Assembly (NCBI GenBank): GCA_020853995.1
Contig: JADYXV010000163.1
Location: 1-13,418, forward strand
Length of the DNA stretch: 13,418 nucleotides
Direction: 5' to 3'
Source of the DNA: Novosphingobium sp.
Lineage (GTDB): Bacteria; Pseudomonadota; Alphaproteobacteria; Sphingomonadales; Sphingomonadaceae
Part shown: piece by piece, positions 6,895 to 13,418 of the stretch
Layout of the letters: the number at the start of each line of letters is the position of its first letter
How positions within the stretch are numbered: position 1 is the stretch's first letter
Notes under the pieces: generated by a model
What the model was told of the DNA's origin: nothing
Databases searched by the model: none
Seen by the model: the letters and a program-made list of their open reading frames with translations, nothing else
Position numbers and translations under genes: made by a program

Positions 6895-6914
6895 CCCCTC
6901 CCTCAAGGGAGGGG
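6895..6914. repeat. GC-rich intergenic palindrome between the dehydrogenase and thiolase genes
   Basis: CCCCTCCC-tcaa-GGGAGGGG is a perfect 8-bp stem with a 4-base loop, followed by TTGGGGGAGGG. Palindromes of this composition recur between genes in many alphaproteobacteria. No T-tract follows, so it is not a typical intrinsic terminator, though it could stabilise the upstream 3' end. Confidence 0.65.
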
Positions 6915-7004
6915 TTGGGGGAGGGTATTCAGCCTCGTCGTTTACAAACCATATCCCCGCCAACATCCGCCGAATAATGCCCCCGGCTAATGGAGACTGC
7001 AATC

Positions 7005-8168
7005 ATGGCACATGCCTATATCGTCGATGCTGTCCGCACAGCCGGTGGTCGCCGCAACGGCCGCTTGTCCGGTGTCCACCCCGCTGATCTGGGGGCAACC
7101 GTGCTGAACGCCATTGTGGATCGGACCGGCATTGATCCTGCGGCAATCGAAGATGTGATCATGGGTTGCGTGGGCCAAGCCGGTGAACAATCCACGCAAG
7201 TAGGTCGCAATTGCGTGCTGGCATCCAGATTGCCCGACAGCGTGCCCGCCGTGACGATTGACCGGCAATGCGGTTCATCGCAGCAGGCCATCCAGTTTGC
7301 AGCGCAGGCAGTCATGTCGGGAACGCAGGATGTGGTGATCGCCGCCGGTGTCGAAAGCATGAGCCGGGTGCCGATGGGAACGACGCTGATCCCCGGCAGC
7401 GGGACATCCCCCTATTCCGCTGCGGTGCGTGAACGTTATGGCGTGGAAGGCTTCAGCCAGTTCACCGGTGCGGAAATGATTGCAAAGAAGCATGGCTTCA
7501 CCCGCGAAATGCTCGATGCCTATGGCCTGGAAAGCCATCGCCGCGCGATTGCGGCAACCACGGGCGGCATGTTCGCTAACGAAATTGTGCCGGTCAACAT
7601 CACCCTGCCTGACGGCACGCCCGATGTGCATACAAAGGACGAAGGCATTCGTTATGATGCCACGGCGCAAAGCATGGCCGGTGTGCGGTTGTTGATGGAA
7701 GGCGGCGTGTTGACCGCTGCAACATCCAGCCAGGTAACTGACGGGGCCTCGGCGGTTCTGGTCGTTTCGGAAAAGGCGCTGAAGGAGCATAACCTTACCC
7801 CCATCGCGCGGATCGTGAACCTGACGATTACCGGCGGTGATCCGGTCATCATGCTGGAAGAGCCGCTTTTTGCCACGGACAAGGCACTGAAACGGGCTGG
7901 CATGTCGATTGGCGAGATTGATCTGTACGAAGTGAACGAGGCGTTCGCGCCCGTTCCGCTGGCTTGGCTGGGCCATACCGGCGCTGATCCGGCGCGGCTT
8001 AATGTGCATGGCGGTGCGATTGCGCTGGGCCACCCGCTGGGGGCATCTGGTACAAAGTTGATGGCAACGCTGATCCACGCCTTGCGCACGCGTGGCGGCA
8101 AATACGGCTTGCAAACGATGTGCGAAGGCGGCGGGCTGGCCAACGTCACCATCGTCGAGGCGCTTTGA
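7005..8168 (+). CDS. Thiolase (acetyl-CoA acetyltransferase/3-ketoacyl-CoA thiolase)
   Basis: Cleaves 3-ketoacyl-CoA with CoA to give acetyl-CoA plus a shortened acyl-CoA, or condenses acetyl-CoA in reverse. The 387 residues match the family. The catalytic residues are present: Cys89 in DRQCGSSQQA (acyl acceptor), the NEAFA segment, His343 in GGAIALGHPLGASG and Cys373 in MCEGGGLAN. CGSS rather than CGSG is common in degradative FadA-like members, so beta-oxidation or isoleucine breakdown fits better than polyhydroxybutyrate synthesis; this is an inference. The start ATG 7005 has GGAG (6992-6995) nine bases upstream; an in-frame ATG at 6990 would overlap that site and add five residues. The stop shares TGATCA with the convergent isomerase gene. 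Confidence 0.94.
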   Translation: MAHAYIVDAVRTAGGRRNGRLSGVHPADLGATVLNAIVDRTGIDPAAIEDVIMGCVGQAGEQSTQVGRNCVLASRLPDSVPAVTIDRQCGSSQQAIQFAAQAVMSGTQDVVIAAGVESMSRVPMGTTLIPGSGTSPYSAAVRERYGVEGFSQFTGAEMIAKKHGFTREMLDAYGLESHRRAIAATTGGMFANEIVPVNITLPDGTPDVHTKDEGIRYDATAQSMAGVRLLMEGGVLTAATSSQVTDGASAVLVVSEKALKEHNLTPIARIVNLTITGGDPVIMLEEPLFATDKALKRAGMSIGEIDLYEVNEAFAPVPLAWLGHTGADPARLNVHGGAIALGHPLGASGTKLMATLIHALRTRGGKYGLQTMCEGGGLANVTIVEAL

Positions 8169-8828
8169 TCAACCGGCGCCTGTCTGTTCGGCATCAGGCT
8201 GGTTTTCGGGCGCGGCGGCAATAAACGCGGGAAGCTTCATGCAAGCGGCCTCGATTTGTGCAATGCGCCCGAAATCAAAGCGCGCACCAAACCGCCGCGC
8301 ATTGCCCAATTGCGGCACCAGCAGCACATCGGCCAGCGTCACATTGTCGCCAAAGCAGTATGGCCCGTCGTTTTTTCCGACAAGGCTGGCAAAAGCCGCC
8401 AGCCCGCTCTCGATCACCTCTGCCGCCCAGGCATCCGTCGCGGCCTGATCTAACCCGCGTTTTTTAAGCATTTTCAATACTTTAAGGTTCTGCAGTGGAT
8501 GGGTGTCACAAGCGATAACTTGTGCCGCCGCCCGCACCTTGGCCCGCGCCATCGCACCTTTGGGCAAAAGTGGCGCTTGCGCATGTGTTTCATCAAGAAA
8601 CTCGCAAATGGCCATGCTCTGCGTCAGCACTTCTCCGCCCGTTTCCAGCGCCGGAACAAAGCCTTGCGGGTTCAGCGCAAGATATTCCGGCGCGCGCTGT
8701 TCGCCCAGCCTCAGATGATGCGGCACATCAATCCAGTCCAAACCTTTCAGCCCAAGCGCGATGCGCACCCGCCACGATGCGGTAGAGCGCCAGAAGCCAT
8801 GCAGAACGATCGGAATGTTGTCAGTCAT
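8169..8828 (-). CDS. maiA: Maleylacetoacetate isomerase (zeta-class glutathione transferase)
   Basis: Isomerises maleylacetoacetate to fumarylacetoacetate using glutathione, in tyrosine/phenylalanine breakdown. The 219 residues have the zeta-class GST order: N-terminal thioredoxin fold with RSTASWRVRIAL (14-25; the usual SSCS is STAS here, so Ser is kept but Cys is replaced by Ala), NPQGFVPAL (53-61), QSMAICEFLDE (70-80), then the helical domain with CDTHPLQNLKVL and VTLADVLLVPQLGNARRF. The motif set is specific for this isomerase rather than a generic GST. No fumarylacetoacetase or homogentisate dioxygenase gene is in view. It is divergent from the aminotransferase gene (66-base gap) and meets the thiolase gene tail to tail with no gap. 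Confidence 0.9.
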   Translation of the reverse strand: MTDNIPIVLHGFWRSTASWRVRIALGLKGLDWIDVPHHLRLGEQRAPEYLALNPQGFVPALETGGEVLTQSMAICEFLDETHAQAPLLPKGAMARAKVRAAAQVIACDTHPLQNLKVLKMLKKRGLDQAATDAWAAEVIESGLAAFASLVGKNDGPYCFGDNVTLADVLLVPQLGNARRFGARFDFGRIAQIEAACMKLPAFIAAAPENQPDAEQTGAG

Positions 8829-8894
8829 CGCGTGATCCTAATCCCGCCACGCACCATTGCAAAGGCCCGCATTCTGCCGCTAATCCATTGTCCC

Positions 8895-10073
8895 ATGACT
8901 GATCCGGCACAGCGCCTCTCTCCCGTTTACCGGGACATGCCGCTTACGATTTTCGAACAGATGTCCGGCCTCGCCCGGGCAACGGGCGCGATCAATCTGG
9001 GGCAAGGTTTCCCCGATGATCCCCCGCCGCCTGCGCTGCTGGCTGCCTTGGCACAAGCGAGCGCCGAAAAATCGCATCAGTATCCGCCGATGGCAGGCCT
9101 GCCCGAATTGCGCCGTGCAGTGGCAGGGTTCTATGCGCGCAGCCAGGGTCTGGACCTCTCGCCCGAAGGGGTCATCGTCACTTCGGGTGCAACCGAGGCC
9201 GTGGCTTCGGCCATCCTTGCCGTTGTCGCGCCCGGCGATGAAGTCGTGCTGTTTTCGCCTGCTTATGATGCTTATGCCCCGATGGTCCGGCGCGCGGGCG
9301 GAGTGCCTGTGTTCGTGCCGCTGCGTCCGCCGCACTGGCAATATGATCGCACGGTCATTGAAGCGGCCATCAGCCCGCGCACCCGCGCCATCATCGTCAA
9401 CGATCCGCTGAACCCCGCCGGCACCGTCGCCAGCGCCGATGAACTGGCCATGCTGGCGCAAATCTGCATCGGCCATGATCTGATCGCGATCTGTGATGAG
9501 GTATGGGAAAACGTCCGCTTTGATGACCGCGCCCATCGCTCGCTGCTCGCCCTGCCGGGCATGGCTGATCGTGCGATCAAGATCGGATCGGCGGGCAAGA
9601 TTTTCGGGGCGACGGGATGGAAAGTCGGCTGGCTGATCGCTGCACCCGCGATGGCCGCCGTCCTTGGCCGTGCGCACCAGTTCCTGACGTTCACCACGCC
9701 GCCGATGCTGCAATGGGCGGTGGCAGAGGGACTCGACACTCCGGGTATTGCCGAAGCCTGCACCGCGCGCTGGGCGCAGACCCGCACTGTCCTTCTCGAA
9801 GGACTGGCCAGCGAAGGCTTTGCCCTGCTTGCCTCAGCGGCAACATGGTTCACCTGCATCGATCTTGCTGCATCGGGTATCGCACTGGATGATCGCACCT
9901 TCAGCGAACGCGCGGTGTACGAAGCGGGCGTAGCCAGCATTCCGCTGTCGGCCCTGTGGGAGGGCGATGACAGTCCGGACGGCATCATCCGGCTGTGCCA
10001 CTGCAAACCCGAAGCGATGCTGACCGATGCGGTTACCCGCCTTGCGCGCTGGCGCGATCAGCTCTTGGCCTGA
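8895..10073 (+). CDS. Class I/II PLP-dependent aminotransferase (YbdL/kynurenine aminotransferase-like)
   Basis: A pyridoxal-phosphate aminotransferase of 392 residues, cytoplasmic. Seen: INLGQGFPDDPPPP (33-46), typical of methionine/kynurenine/glutamine transaminases, VTSGATEAVASAI (cofactor phosphate region), DPLNPAGTV in place of the usual NPHNPTG, the CDEVWENVRFD segment with the PLP-binding Asp, and the Schiff-base lysine K235 in SAGKIFGATGWKVG. The amino donor cannot be read from sequence. The ATG at 8895 (MTDPAQRL) fits homologues; the open frame upstream is antisense to the isomerase gene. No clear Shine-Dalgarno is seen. Its last 16 bases overlap the end of mccA on the other strand. 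Confidence 0.92.
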   Translation: MTDPAQRLSPVYRDMPLTIFEQMSGLARATGAINLGQGFPDDPPPPALLAALAQASAEKSHQYPPMAGLPELRRAVAGFYARSQGLDLSPEGVIVTSGATEAVASAILAVVAPGDEVVLFSPAYDAYAPMVRRAGGVPVFVPLRPPHWQYDRTVIEAAISPRTRAIIVNDPLNPAGTVASADELAMLAQICIGHDLIAICDEVWENVRFDDRAHRSLLALPGMADRAIKIGSAGKIFGATGWKVGWLIAAPAMAAVLGRAHQFLTFTTPPMLQWAVAEGLDTPGIAEACTARWAQTRTVLLEGLASEGFALLASAATWFTCIDLAASGIALDDRTFSERAVYEAGVASIPLSALWEGDDSPDGIIRLCHCKPEAMLTDAVTRLARWRDQLLA

Positions 10074-11926
10074 ATCTTCACCAGTAGCGCCTCAACCTGC
10101 ACTTGCGCGCCGGCCACCGCGTTCAATTCGGCCACCACGCCATCGAATGGCGCGGTAAGGGCGTGCTCCATTTTCATCGCTTCGAGTACGAGCAGCTTCT
10201 GGCCTTTGGTCACAGCTTGGCCTGCAACCACGTCCACGGAAATGACTTTGCCCGGCATGGGGGAAAGGATCGCGCCATCCGATGCCGCACCCGCTCCGCC
10301 GCCATCGGTGCGGGCGAAGCGCAATGTAAAACGCTCGCCGTCTTCATCCATGGCGGTTTCGCGCGCTGGCGGCCATTGATCCATCGCTGGCTCATCGCCC
10401 AGATCCGCAACGAACTGCCGTCCGAACTGATCGACCAGCAGCACCGCGCGCTGGGTAGGTGCATTCAACCGCAGCCCAGATTGGCGCGTCCAAGGCGTGT
10501 TCCCCGGCGTTCCGGCAAGCCGCATGGCGGCGCGCGCCAGTTCTTCATCCGATGGTTCGGGCCGCGTGGTCAGGGTTTCCATATTGCGTTCGATCAGGCC
10601 CGTATCCACTGTGCCCGCGCCAAACTCCGCTTGCCCCAACAAGCGCCACAAGAACCCGCTATTGGAAATCAGCGGCCCGACCACGCCCTCGGCCAGCGTT
10701 TCGCGCAAGGCAGCAATCGCTTCGTCGCGGGTATCGCGGTGGACGATCACTTTGGCGATCATCGGATCATAGAACGTTGATATTTCAGCGCCCGCTTCGA
10801 CACCGGTATCAATCCGCGCGCGATATTGCGGGAAGTGGAAGTCGCGCACTCGCCCGATGCTTGGCAAAAAGCCCTTGGCCGGGTCTTCGGCATAGAGCCG
10901 CGCTTCCATCGCCCAGCCGTTGATCGCCAGTTCATCCTGCCGCTTGGGCAAAGGTTCGCCACTGGCCACGCGCAATTGCCATTCGACCAGATCAACGCCG
11001 GTGATTTCTTCGGTAACGGGATGCTCCACCTGCAACCGCGTGTTCATTTCCATGAACCAGATCCGGTCGGCACGCAGGCCTTCGCTGCCATCTGCGATGA
11101 ATTCGATGGTGCCCGCGCCCTGATAGTCCACCGCATTGGCCGCGCGCACCGCTGCGCCGCACACGGCCTCGCGCGTGGCGGCGTCCATGCCGGGGGCAGG
11201 GGCCTCTTCGATCACCTTCTGGTGCCGCCGTTGCAATGAACAGTCGCGTTCAAACAGATGCACCACATTGCCGTGGGCATCGCCAAACACCTGCACTTCG
11301 ATGTGGCGGGGGCTGAGGATGTACTTTTCGATGAGCACCCGGTCATCGCCGAATGACGATGCAGCCTCACGGCGGCACGATGCCAAAGCTTCGGCAAAGT
11401 CCGCCGCCGCATCCACGCGCCGCATACCCTTGCCGCCGCCGCCCGCCACGGCCTTGATCAGAACCGGATAGCCAATGCCATCAGCCTCGGCCTGCAAGCG
11501 GTCAGGGCTCTGGTCTTCACCCAGATAGCCAGGCGTTACCGGAACGCCCGCCGCAATCATCCGCGCCTTGGCCGCATCCTTAAGGCCCATCGCGGTGATC
11601 GACGCAGGCTTTGGCCCCACCCAGACCAGACCTGCATCAATCACGCTTTGCGCAAATTCCGCGTTCTCGGAAAGAAAGCCGTAGCCGGGGTGGATCGCCT
11701 CAGCGCCGGTCGCCTTGGCCGCAGCGATGATCCGGTCACCCAGCAAATAGCTTTCACGCGCGGGACTTGGGCCAATATGCACAGCCTCGTCAGCCGAGCG
11801 GACGTGCAGCGCATTGGCATCAGCATCGGAATAAACTGCCACGGTACGAATGCCCATGGCCTTTGCCGTGCGGATAACGCGGCAAGCGATTTCACCACGA
11901 TTGGCGATGAGGAGGGATTTGATCAT
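10058..11926 (-). CDS. mccA: Methylcrotonyl-CoA carboxylase alpha subunit (biotin carboxylase plus biotin carrier)
   Basis: Carries out the ATP-dependent carboxylation of biotin and carries the carboxyl group to the beta subunit in leucine breakdown (3-methylcrotonyl-CoA to 3-methylglutaconyl-CoA). The 622 residues contain: biotin carboxylase N-domain (MIKSLLIANRGEIACR), ATP-grasp loop AGGGGKGMRR (161-170), FERDCSLQRRHQKVIEE (225-241), EMNTRLQVEHPVTE (293-306), and a C-terminal biotinyl domain with the biotin-accepting K585 in EAMKMEH. The start is ATG 11926, matching the conserved N-terminus; the longer open frame upstream is only translated repeat. It overlaps the stop of the DUF559 gene (ATGA). 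The ribosome site is weak (AGGCGA about 10 bases upstream), consistent with coupling. The pairing with an MCC-type beta subunit gives the substrate; alone it could be any acyl-CoA carboxylase. Confidence 0.94.
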   Translation of the reverse strand: MIKSLLIANRGEIACRVIRTAKAMGIRTVAVYSDADANALHVRSADEAVHIGPSPARESYLLGDRIIAAAKATGAEAIHPGYGFLSENAEFAQSVIDAGLVWVGPKPASITAMGLKDAAKARMIAAGVPVTPGYLGEDQSPDRLQAEADGIGYPVLIKAVAGGGGKGMRRVDAAADFAEALASCRREAASSFGDDRVLIEKYILSPRHIEVQVFGDAHGNVVHLFERDCSLQRRHQKVIEEAPAPGMDAATREAVCGAAVRAANAVDYQGAGTIEFIADGSEGLRADRIWFMEMNTRLQVEHPVTEEITGVDLVEWQLRVASGEPLPKRQDELAINGWAMEARLYAEDPAKGFLPSIGRVRDFHFPQYRARIDTGVEAGAEISTFYDPMIAKVIVHRDTRDEAIAALRETLAEGVVGPLISNSGFLWRLLGQAEFGAGTVDTGLIERNMETLTTRPEPSDEELARAAMRLAGTPGNTPWTRQSGLRLNAPTQRAVLLVDQFGRQFVADLGDEPAMDQWPPARETAMDEDGERFTLRFARTDGGGAGAASDGAILSPMPGKVISVDVVAGQAVTKGQKLLVLEAMKMEHALTAPFDGVVAELNAVAGAQVQVEALLVKIQAKS

Positions 11927-12429
11927 GACACGTCGCCTAGAAAATCCTCCCCGGAACGGGGAGGTGCCCCGCAGGGGCGGAGGGGTCGAAGGTTTCCCGT
12001 AAAAGCAACAATAGAAGCGGCAGCAGAACAGACGTCCTTTAACACTTCTGCCGCGGGGATGCGGATGACAGTCCATCCCAAAGCAATCAGCGCCGCATCG
12101 CGATCAGCATCGTGTTGTGGCTGATCACCCATATTGTGGACAATACCGTCGATCTCGATCAGCAATCTGCGGTCAAGGCAGGCGAAGTCAGCCACATAGC
12201 CCGCAATAGCAAACTGCCGACGGAACTTGATACCTGGCGGCTTGCCCCGCAATTCGCGCCACAACAACACTTCTGGCAAAGTCATCTCGCGCCGCAGCTT
12301 TCGGGCAACTGCGGTTTGGTTCGCGGATGCACCGACAGTACGGTGATGCGTCCGCAACGGTCCGACCCCTCCGTCAGCGCTGCGCGCTGCCACCTCCCCG
12401 TTCCGGGGAGGATTTTGCGATTCATCCAT
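11923..12429 (-). CDS. DUF559 endonuclease-domain protein inside the mcc operon, bounded by inverted repeats
   Basis: A 168-residue protein whose core (about 42-142) is a DUF559 domain, a small Vsr/PD-(D/E)XK-like putative nuclease. Seen: ARKLRREMTLPEVLLWRELR, KFRRQFAIAGYVADF (Asp81), LLIEIDG (Glu92, Asp94), and H98 followed by DADRDAALIALGW; all conserved positions I know are present, so the domain looks intact. The first 25 or so and the last 20 or so residues are encoded by the flanking repeats and look like low-complexity Pro/Gly/Arg sequence, not native domain. The start ATG 12429 shares its A with the mccB stop (TGATG), and the stop shares ATGA with the mccA start. A shorter alternative start is TTG 12357 (144 residues). 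By eye the core appears less GC-rich than mccA and mccB. Function is unknown; DNA repair, repeat mobility or no role are all possible. Confidence 0.82.
   Translation of the reverse strand: MDESQNPPRNGEVAARSADGGVGPLRTHHRTVGASANQTAVARKLRREMTLPEVLLWRELRGKPPGIKFRRQFAIAGYVADFACLDRRLLIEIDGIVHNMGDQPQHDADRDAALIALGWTVIRIPAAEVLKDVCSAAASIVAFTGNLRPLRPCGAPPRSGEDFLGDVS
11941..11988. repeat. Palindromic repeat, left copy of the inverted pair flanking the DUF559 gene
   Basis: Begins AAAATCC, then the 8-bp hairpin CCTCCCCGGAACGGGGAGG (11946-11964), TG, a second small hairpin CCCC-gca-GGGG (11967-11977), and ends GGAGGGGTCG. The first 26 bases are identical to the inverted right copy. It starts 15 bases before the mccA start (minus strand) and encodes the C-terminus of the DUF559 reading frame. 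Confidence 0.88.
12363..12416. repeat. Palindromic repeat, right copy of the inverted pair
   Basis: Read on the minus strand from 12416 it begins with the same 26 bases as the left copy (12391-12416), then a different second hairpin CAGCGC-gca-GCGCTG (12374-12388), then CGGAGGGGTCG. The outer sequence and the GGAGGGGTCG end are conserved between the copies. The middle stem differs in sequence but is a stem in both. It encodes residues of the DUF559 N-terminal extension. Confidence 0.88.
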
Positions 12430-13418
12430 CACATCCGGAACACCCCGAAGCGGGGTGCCTCTGCAACCGGCGTTTGCAAACACACTTCCAGCGCCAGCCC
12501 CAGAACATCCCTCGTCTGAACCGGATCGATCACGCCATCATCCCACAGCCGCGCGGTGGCGTAATACGGATTGCCTTCATCTTCGTACTTCTGGCGGATG
12601 GGCGCTTTGAACGCCTCGGCCTCTTGCGGCGTCCATTTGTCGGCATCGCGGTGGACTGTTGCCAGTACGGATGCCGCCTGTTCACCGCCCATCACCGAAA
12701 TGCGGGCGTTGGGCCAGGTGAACAGGAAGCGCGGTTGATAGGCGCGGCCGCACATGCCGTAATTGCCCGCGCCAAAACTGCCGCCGATCAGCACGGTGAT
12801 CTTGGGTACTTGCGCGGTGGCGACAGCCGTCACCAGCTTTGCGCCGTGTTTGGCAATGCCCTCGGCCTCATATTTGCCGCCGACCATGAAGCCTGAAATG
12901 TTTTGCAGGAACAGCAGCGGTATGCGGCGCTGGCAGGCCAGTTCGATGAAATGTGCGCCCTTTTGCGCGCTTTGCGAAAACAGCACGCCATTGTTGGCCA
13001 GAATGGCCACCTGCATTCCGTGGATGTGGGCAAAGCCGCAGACCAGCGTGGTGCCATAGACCGCCTTGAATTCGTGAAATTCGCTGCCGTCGACAATCCG
13101 CGCAATCACCTCGCGCACATCATAGGGCGCGCGCACATCGTCGGGAATGATGCTGTAGAGGTCTTCGGCGGGATAAGCTGGTTCCCGAACCTCGCCTCCA
13201 TTCGTGACGGGCGCAGTTGAAACACCATTCACGGCACCCAGGTGCGAGACAATATCCCTGACGATTGTCAGCGCGTGTTCGTCATTATCGGCCAGATGAT
13301 CGACCACGCCCGATTTGCGTGCATGCAGATCGCCGCCGCCCAGCGCCTCGGCGGTAATCTCCTCGCCGGTTGCGGCTTTCACCAAGGGCGGGCCTGCCAG
13401 AAAGATCGTGCCCTGTTC
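12429..13418 (-). CDS. mccB: Methylcrotonyl-CoA carboxylase beta subunit, C-terminal 329 residues (5' end outside window)
   Basis: The carboxyltransferase subunit that moves the carboxyl group from biotin to 3-methylcrotonyl-CoA in leucine breakdown. The frame is open to the window edge, so the N-terminal part is missing. What remains begins EQGTIFLAGPPLVKAATGEE and includes LGGGDLHARKSGVVDH, FLQNISGFMVGGKYEAEG, IGGSFGAGNYGMCGRAY, FLFTWPNARISVMGGEQAA, EEGNPYYATARLWDDGVIDP and the C-terminal FGVFRM. These follow mitochondrial MCCC2 nearly residue for residue, including the last six residues, and set it apart from propionyl-CoA carboxylase. The stop TGA (12431-12429) overlaps the DUF559 start. 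It is the upstream gene of the operon; isovaleryl-CoA dehydrogenase would be the expected partner outside the window. Confidence 0.95.
   Translation of the reverse strand, partial: EQGTIFLAGPPLVKAATGEEITAEALGGGDLHARKSGVVDHLADNDEHALTIVRDIVSHLGAVNGVSTAPVTNGGEVREPAYPAEDLYSIIPDDVRAPYDVREVIARIVDGSEFHEFKAVYGTTLVCGFAHIHGMQVAILANNGVLFSQSAQKGAHFIELACQRRIPLLFLQNISGFMVGGKYEAEGIAKHGAKLVTAVATAQVPKITVLIGGSFGAGNYGMCGRAYQPRFLFTWPNARISVMGGEQAASVLATVHRDADKWTPQEAEAFKAPIRQKYEDEGNPYYATARLWDDGVIDPVQTRDVLGLALEVCLQTPVAEAPRFGVFRM
12441..12457. repeat. 7-bp hairpin within the last codons of mccB
   Basis: CACCCCG-aag-CGGGGTG is a perfect 7-bp inverted repeat inside codons for A-P-R-F-G-V, ending 12 bases before the DUF559 start on the minus strand. 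It could fold over the region a ribosome would use to start the DUF559 gene, but coding constraint and high GC may produce it by chance. Confidence 0.45.

Noticed and set aside
6895..6925. Intrinsic terminator for the dehydrogenase gene
   Set aside because: The stem is strong but is followed by a G-rich run, not T residues, on the plus strand.
7275..8114. A 279-codon open frame on the minus strand opposite the thiolase
   Set aside because: Antisense of a gene with complete catalytic residues; composition is that of a GC-rich shadow frame.
8499..8894. A 132-codon N-terminal extension of the aminotransferase
   Set aside because: It is antisense to maleylacetoacetate isomerase, and the family-like protein starts at ATG 8895.
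11927..12076. A 50-codon N-terminal extension of MccA
   Set aside because: It translates the palindromic repeat and DUF559 sequence out of frame; MccA proteins begin at MIKSLLIANRGEIA-like sequence.
1..13418. CRISPR array, tRNA, rRNA, prophage or IS element
   Set aside because: No regularly spaced repeats, no cloverleaf-like sequence, and no transposase, integrase or phage structural genes were seen on either strand.

Overview
The window looks like chromosomal DNA of an alphaproteobacterium, most likely a member of the Sphingomonadales. This is inferred from the GC-rich codon use, from gene types close to mitochondrial homologues (a COQ8-type kinase, an HSD10-type dehydrogenase, methylcrotonyl-CoA carboxylase) and from the short intergenic palindromic repeats. 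No rRNA or other marker gene is present, so the genus is a guess. I see no phage, CRISPR array, IS element or tRNA.

Layout. Bases 1-1684 (+) hold the 3' part of a phosphomannomutase/phosphoglucomutase gene and folD, separated by a perfect 7-bp inverted repeat. Bases 1685-1951 hold a possible small RNA with a strong intrinsic terminator, followed by a REP-like inverted pair of hairpins. Bases 1952-5650 (-) hold four co-directional genes: an Hsp70/YegD-like ATPase, ribH, a DCC-family (DUF393) protein and a COQ8/ADCK-type kinase; the last two overlap by ATGA. Bases 5651-6037 are a divergent intergenic region with a second REP-like pair. Bases 6038-8168 (+) hold an HSD10-like short-chain dehydrogenase and a thiolase, separated by a palindromic repeat. 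The thiolase gene meets a maleylacetoacetate isomerase gene (-) tail to tail on one TGATCA. A PLP aminotransferase gene (+, 8895-10073) then overlaps, tail to tail, the last gene of a methylcrotonyl-CoA carboxylase operon (-) that runs off the right edge.

The genes from 6038 to the right end fit amino-acid and acyl-CoA breakdown: leucine (MccA/MccB), isoleucine or branched-chain beta-oxidation (HSD10-like enzyme plus thiolase), tyrosine/phenylalanine (maleylacetoacetate isomerase) and amino-acid deamination (aminotransferase). The left half is housekeeping: folate, flavin, quinone-linked and sugar-phosphate functions.

The most unusual structure is at 11923-12431. A DUF559 (Vsr/PD-(D/E)XK-like) endonuclease gene sits inside the mcc operon between mccB and mccA. 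It is joined to mccB by TGATG and to mccA by ATGA, and it is bounded by inverted copies of a palindromic repeat with 26 identical bases. The repeats are translated as the ends of its reading frame. This looks like a repeat-bounded endonuclease cassette accommodated in a metabolic operon. Its mobility and function are inference.
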